DNA of 62,000 bases from Cristatella mucedo (lineage: Eukaryota; Bryozoa; Phylactolaemata; Cristatellidae), in contig WPIO01000058.1 of the NCBI GenBank assembly GCA_009760855.2, positions 1,790,001 to 1,852,000 of the forward strand. Reading direction: 5' to 3'. The translations under genes and the position numbers were made by a program. Below are positions 56,800 through 62,000 of this stretch, one piece after another. Each line of letters opens with the position of its first letter. Positions within the stretch are counted from its first letter, which is position 1. The notes under the pieces are model-generated. The model had not been told where the DNA came from and made no database searches. It saw nothing but the letters and a program-made list of their open reading frames with translations.

Positions 56800-59250
56800 A
56801 ACTCTGGAGCTAGTTAAATTTTTTGCCAGCTACTGTGAATGCAAATTCCTAATCTTTGATAGTGATCGAACGTGATTGGAAGCTATAGAAGCAGTCTCTT
56901 GAATGAACCGCTTAAAACTAAGGCAGCGGTCGAAAACGACACCTAAATTTTGACCACTTGGTGAGGTCACACAAAAGCATTACCAATTAGAAGAGTAAAG
57001 ATTTTAATACAGCGTCAAGTATTAGGTGTCCTATGAGATGCAGTTTGGTTTTATCGTCACTTAGTTCAAATGTTTTTCCGACACTGAGCATCTAATTTCT
57101 GCCCGGCAGGCGTTCAGTTGATCGGTTGCTGCCGTACTTTCCAAAGGCTATAATGAAGAATACGGCTGAGTATCGACAGCGTAAAAGTGCTATCCTCTGA
57201 CAGGGCCTTAGCCACTTTTCCAAAGGAATGAGTATAAATGGAACACAGCAAGTGACCGACTACAAACTCTCCAGGGTTTATACACGTAACCCATCTCGCC
57301 CGTCAGATCTGACTCCCACACGACAGGGATTGATCACGTCAGACAAGTGTGATTTGAAACACGACAGAGCTTTGATTGCCAGACCGATTGTTTTTTAACA
57401 ATTATTCAAGTCGAACATCGTGATCCAAAGTGTCGAAGGCCGCTGATAGATCTAGCAGTCCTAGGTTTGTGACATTCCTGTCATCGTTGCCATACAGGAT
57501 GTCATTTGTAACACGGAGGAGAGCAGTTTCAGTGGAGTTCTGCCTCTTAAACGATGATTGAAATGTTTCTTCCATTTCACTCTTTTCAATTTGTCCAACC
57601 TGCTGCTTATCCGTGGTTTGGTTTTTTTCTATAATTTTTCACATGAAAAGAAGAACGGAAACTGGACGTGCGATAGTGTACAAGGTCCTCTGTATCTAAT
57701 CTAAGCTTTTTAAGTACCATTTTAACAATAGCCGCTTTGTATGACTTTGGTGCAACCCCTTCGTCCAATGAACAATATTATAAATGCACTTCATAAAAAA
57801 AGCTTCCTTAGAGAACTTATTCTCTTCGTAGACGCTTTCAATTTGCTGAAAAGGGAAATGCGATTTAATTGTGAGCAATATCGTGCTTGATAAACAACAT
57901 GAACAACGTGGTTAGGGGAGACATGCACAGGGTCAGCAAGCAAATGTGGTTAGTAACAGCATGCACAGTGTAAGCACGCATAAACACATGAAGGACGAAC
58001 CACAGGGACCCACGAAATGCTGTCCTAAATAGATGTGTTTTTAAGTTCTTTGTAAATGTGGTCGAGTCATGGGATGTTCTGCCGCAAGTCGGGAGTGAGT
58101 TCCAGGCTTTGGAAGCATACGAACTAAACAAACGATCTCCAAAGGATTTGAGATTTTTATGAGGCATTGGTAAACTGTTGGGTTCCGAAAAGCGGGTGCT
58201 AGATGTTTGGCCTGGTGGGGGAGTACATCTGAGAGATAGGCTGGAGCCAAAGAATGGTGACCTAAACATGAGCGACAAAACTTTAAAGTCTATCCGTTGC
58301 CTGACTGGTAGCCAGTGCATGTCGGCGAAAAGTGGTGTGATGTGGCAACTGCGACGCTCACGACAGACAAGCCTAGCTGCAGAGTTTTGCCCAAGCTGTA
58401 ATCGCCTGATTGCACGTTCCAGTAGGACAGCAGGCAGCGAGTTACAGAAGTCAAGATGGGATGTCACGAATGCATGTACCAACTTAGAAGCTGTATCCTT
58501 ATGTAATCAAGCCCGAATTTTTGCAGAGTTATGTAGTTGAAAGTAGGCAGCATTACAAATCTCCGTTATGGCAGAGCTTAGTTGGTCTACCAGTGAAGAC
58601 CACATTACTGCAGAGATGATAGTATTGTGTCTTCAGAAGACGAGCTCTTTTTAGTGGAGCTTATTAGGGAAACAGAAGGCAAGCAGAAACCCCTCAAGAC
58701 CATCGGTCGAGTTTTTAAGGTAGGCCACACGTGATGATTCCACAAATTCTTTACTTGGACGGGGGTTAATGGAAGCAGCAATGCACACAATTTTTTCAGT
58801 TAAACGGCATAAAATCTTTCGGCTGAGCCGGTAATATCTTGGAAGTCAGATCTCTCAGCAATGGCCAGTAAATTGTTTACCGTATTAGAAATCTGTTATG
58901 GGTTGGAAATGACGGAATCCAACGTTCGAGTGAAGAAAGAAGCCGTGGCTTTTTAAGGCCTCCAGGTGAGAACTTTAACGAAGTCTTTGAAATTTACTAG
59001 ATTTGCATCAAACCCCGATTTCTTAAAACGACATTCAAATCTTCGCTTAACACGGCTCGTGTTTTGAAATTTGTTTTATAATCGAAAGGAATCTCCACGA
59101 CTCTGTACTCGAATAGAAATAACGGGAGCATGCTTTTCAAGAGCACTCCCAAGTGTCAAGGTCACGCCCGGCATCAGTAAGGGTAACCAGGATGTTGGTT
59201 GAGTCTCTGAAAATCTAGAAGACCTGTATCAAAAGAGCGGATTTCAAAAA
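56800..59250 (-). mobile_element. LINE-B copy split by a LINE-A insertion
   Basis: Minus strand 57460-57300 encodes LLDLSAAFDTLDHDVRLE (RT motif A). 58560-59250 matches the upstream half of the LINE-B at 39360-41700 (shared GAGTGAAGACCA / GGTCTTCAGAAG-type blocks). The two halves are separated by 57772-58558. Confidence 0.6.
57772..58558 (-). mobile_element. LINE-A copy nested in LINE-B
   Basis: Longest intact LINE-A C-terminal frame on the minus strand (58482-57868, 205 codons): [74 protein letters not shown]. The tail is at 57772. Confidence 0.85.
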
Positions 59251-59304
59251 TTTGTCTATAAATAAACTTTTGAAGTTACTTCTTGGACAAGTTCAACATT
59301 ATCC

Positions 59305-59668
59305 TGTGAGCTTTGATTCGCCCAGCACACAGAACGCTGGCACAGAGCTGAAAGCAACAATTTATTATACTACTCGCAGAGCAGAGGGAGCACCACGTCA
59401 CTGGCCACTCTCTCCTGTTCGACTCCCTCTCCTCCACTGCTCCAGTCTTCAGGGTGACCCCGATGATTCATCGAGGACGGAAACTGTGCACCGGCTGACT
59501 CTGATGGTGAATCAACCTACTGGCCACCAGCAGCCTACCACCCTGTGTCCAAGCCACATCACAGACGGACCACCAGCCATGCACCGGCCTGCATACAATC
59601 AACGACAGGCCCCCTTGACCTTGAGGTCACAAGTTTCCAGCTGCAATGCAAGTAGCTGCGTTGCATCC
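59305..59668 (-). mobile_element. Gypsy-A 3' LTR
   Basis: Homologous to 52530-52942 and 2126-2518. On the minus strand it follows a purine-rich tract (AGGGGGCAAGGGAG, about 59680-59695), as expected of a polypurine tract, and contains AATAAATTG near 59361. Confidence 0.7.
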
Positions 59669-61083
59669 TCGTTTAAGCAAACTCCCTTGCCCCCTGACGT
59701 ACAGATCAGGCCAAGACGAAGTCGGAGAACCAATGCGGAGGCTGCAGTTCGGACGGCATGCGAAGCTGGTGGCCGCCTCTTTCCTCTGTCCCGTCGTACT
59801 CATCACCTTCGTCTCGTAAATCTTCGAGGGTGCTGGCGCCTGAACTAATATTACCGGCTCAGCGTCCGGAACTAGCCCGACGTCCGACACATATCTTCGG
59901 ATTCCGTTCAACTCGACACCAAGGCCGCGAGTCCCCAAGATTACAGTCCCTTCCGGCCATTCTGTCCCACACCATGCATCGGTTTGTTTCACAAAATCCC
60001 TTTGGCCTACTATGTAGTTGGGCCTGTCTCTCAAAAGATTAGCTCCAGCACTCTGGTGATGAGGTGTACCTCTTCAGTAGGAATGTGCCGCCATAGCTTA
60101 AATCTGCTGGTCACGCAGTCCACCAGTTTCAGATATTTCTCGCCGAGGTAATGTGTGACCTCGATCGCAAAACGAGACCAAGGTTCGGTGACTTCAAGAC
60201 TGCCTCGCTGCCGTGAAATCGGCGACGGATCTGCTGATCTGCAAGGCAGACAAGAACGAACAAACAGCTCTACATCGGTTCTGTTGATGTTCGCTTTAGG
60301 ATGACATAGCTTCGTCAAGTGTAGCGTCCTGTCAACGCCCAGGTGATGCAGATTGCAGAATTGCCTGAGGGCGATATCGAGAGCTGACAAACAGACCACA
60401 GGAGCGACAGCACTGGTACAGCAAGTCGTGATGTTCAACCACGTTTACGGTACTCGTGTCAGCTGGTCTACTTTGTTCTCCGGAGATCTTGCTAGGAATA
60501 CATTCGTCTCCACACTGCACTCTGTTGCAATATCGCGGAGTAGGTCAAGCCCTCGTCACATTATCGTCTCTGCCATGCCGGAAGTCCTCAGCGAATTATC
60601 CTCATCGACCAATGAATACATCTAACCAAACACCGAAGTCAAATCAGTAACAGCGTGAACTTACTGAAGTCCCCACGCAATAGTGATGCAATGGCTTTTG
60701 ATGTCGGCTTCCAGCTCGGCTGTGTTGATATGCGAGGTATCGTCCGGCTTTCGAAGCCACGAGGCATCCTTAACCACTTTACCGTCAATCTCAAGGCACG
60801 TTTCAATAGCGATGCTACTCGCATCGCACCTCAGTTTTTCATTGACGACATTGGGCATCTGCCACGCGTCAGTAACCGTATCTGAAGCAAGCACCCTGTG
60901 ATGGACTTCGTGAGCAATTTCCATAACCTCACTCGGCACTTTGCTGTCCCAGTTCCGATCGCTGGCTATACGTTTGAGGTAACTGCATGTGGGTCGCAGC
61001 CAGCCGGTTACCAGTAAATGCCCGATGAGTTGCCCACACCAAGAAAATAACTCTCGCCGCTTGGTGTTTGGTGTGGCCTCCAC
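59627..61083 (-). pseudogene. Gypsy-A pol remnant: RT end, RNase H, integrase
   Basis: Minus strand in order: RT/connection (KRRELFSWCGQLIGHLLVTG, WLRPTCSYLKR), RNase H (CDASSIAIETCLEIDGKVV, HINTAELEAD), ARSPENKVDQLTRVP, integrase zinc finger (HHLGVDRTLHL ... CLPCRSADPSP), integrase core start (RFAIEVTHYLGEKYLKLVDC), and an integrase C-terminal part (VGQRDFVKQTDAWC, TEWPEGTVILG). Frameshifts and stops occur at about 60660-60440 and 60032. The protease and most of RT are missing; the right end abuts a different element at about 61090. Confidence 0.8.
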
Positions 61084-61094
61084 TCCAGCTATTC

Positions 61095-62000
61095 ATCACC
61101 GGGCAACGGATCCTTGCTGTGTGGACTGCCTAGTGTATCGCGCTACCATTATCACATTTTCGCGACTGGGAAGGATCTAACTTTCCACATGCATACTCTG
61201 GCTTTGGTGTTGGTGAAACTGCTAAATGCTCCCCTCCGTGTATGCAGAGAGAAGTGTGCCTTTTTGAAATCGTCTATCGTATACCTTGGGCATCATATAG
61301 ACAAGAACGGCACACACCCCGTGGAGGAGAAATCGGCAATCATAAAAACTGCCCCACCACAAACAGACTTCCGTTGCTTCCGGTCATTTAGAGAGAGTAC
61401 TATCACAAGTTCTTGCCCAACTTGACACAGGTCTTGCACCCCTTGTACGTATTGCTTCAAAAGCAAAGCTGTTGGCTATGGACTGTTCACTGCCAACAGG
61501 CTTTCACAAAATTTAAGGAGATGATTAACTCTGAAAGCGTTCTACTAGCAGCATACAACCCCAATGACATGCTCGCGCTAGCTTGCGAATTGTCATCTTA
61601 TTGACTGGGTGCTGTTTTATCTCATCGATTAGCCGACGGACAGAAGAGACCCATTGCTTTTGCCCCTGTACGCTTTCTACAAGTGAGAAAAACTATTCAC
61701 ATATTGAGAAAGACGCCTTGTCCCTAATTTTTGGCGTTATCCGTATTCATCTATAATTGTATGGGTGAAAGTTCTTGCTGCTTATCGGTCACCTCCCACT
61801 GATTACTAGCCTCAGACCTAAGACCGGCATTCCGCCTATCGGTTCCATGCACGTACAGCCTTTGGCTGAGGTGTTGTCTGCATACACATACAGCATCGAG
61901 TACAGGCGGTCAGAAGATCGTGCTAATGATCTTGCTATGTCACGACTACCATTGCCACATAAGAAAGACCCCTGTTTGGAGACCATCTTGTTCCATCATT
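61095..62000 (+). pseudogene. Second Ty3/gypsy pol remnant: RT to RNase H
   Basis: Plus strand: REKCAFLKSSIVYLGHHID then NGTHPVEEKSAII (RT thumb), LPNLTQVLHPLYVLLQK, QQAFTKFKEMINSESVLL and LSHRLADGQKRPIAFAP (RNase H tether). Frameshifted near 61400, with a stop near 61602. The YIDD region is degraded. It runs off the right edge. Different family and opposite strand from gypsy-A. Confidence 0.75.

Overview
This is a repeat-dense nuclear window from an animal, most likely an aquatic invertebrate. The evidence is one clear spliced housekeeping gene of the animal fused type (CoA synthase), spliced exons of a TIR-domain gene, and a crowd of metazoan transposable elements: CR1/L2-like LINEs with (TTA)n tails, Ty3/gypsy LTR elements, Tc1/mariner remnants, tRNA-derived SINEs and a SPIN/URR1-like hAT element. 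The species cannot be fixed from this sequence. A sponge or mollusc would fit the apparent ARM/TIR content, but that is a guess. No bacterial operons, rRNA genes or CRISPR arrays are visible.

Layout. 1-9.1 kb is a retroelement graveyard: a LINE endonuclease fragment, two 166-167 bp LTRs of one family with a gag-like ORF beside one of them, a gypsy-A LTR, then two gypsy-B LTRs. The first gypsy-B copy has swollen to about 3 kb because a 2 kb composite satellite (12-, 11- and 16-bp units sharing ACTAG) grew inside it. The second is a solo LTR with a target-site duplication. 9.1-14.9 kb is mostly unassignable DNA with one LINE and one SINE. 14.9-23.1 kb (+ strand) holds a decayed armadillo-like stretch and four phase-compatible exons carrying a TIR domain, split by LINE, Tc1 and SINE insertions. 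24.0-34.4 kb is intergenic, with a hAT element inserted in a LINE tail, further LINE, Tc1 and SINE remnants, and a long featureless stretch.

34.5-49.5 kb (- strand) is COASY. I could place all nine coding exons with consistent GT-AG splice sites and phases; the reading frame stays open for 527 codons from the start to the stop. It encodes phosphopantetheine adenylyltransferase and dephospho-CoA kinase, the last two steps of CoA synthesis. Its 7.5 kb intron 5 is almost entirely transposons. Upstream, pointing the other way, lie an LTR-like element and then another gypsy-B LTR (to 52.2 kb).

52.2-62 kb is again repeats: a LINE interrupted by a gypsy-A solo LTR with perfect 5-bp target duplications, several more LINE copies including one nested in another, and at the right end a degraded gypsy-A element (RNase H, integrase, 3' LTR; - strand) abutting a second gypsy reverse transcriptase on the + strand.

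The most interesting signals are the LTR that spawned a satellite, the SPIN-like hAT with duplicated target and a paralogous empty site, the SINE that shares the LINE 3' tail, and the TIR gene whose exon chain leads into an unrecognised exon instead of the usual TIR second half.
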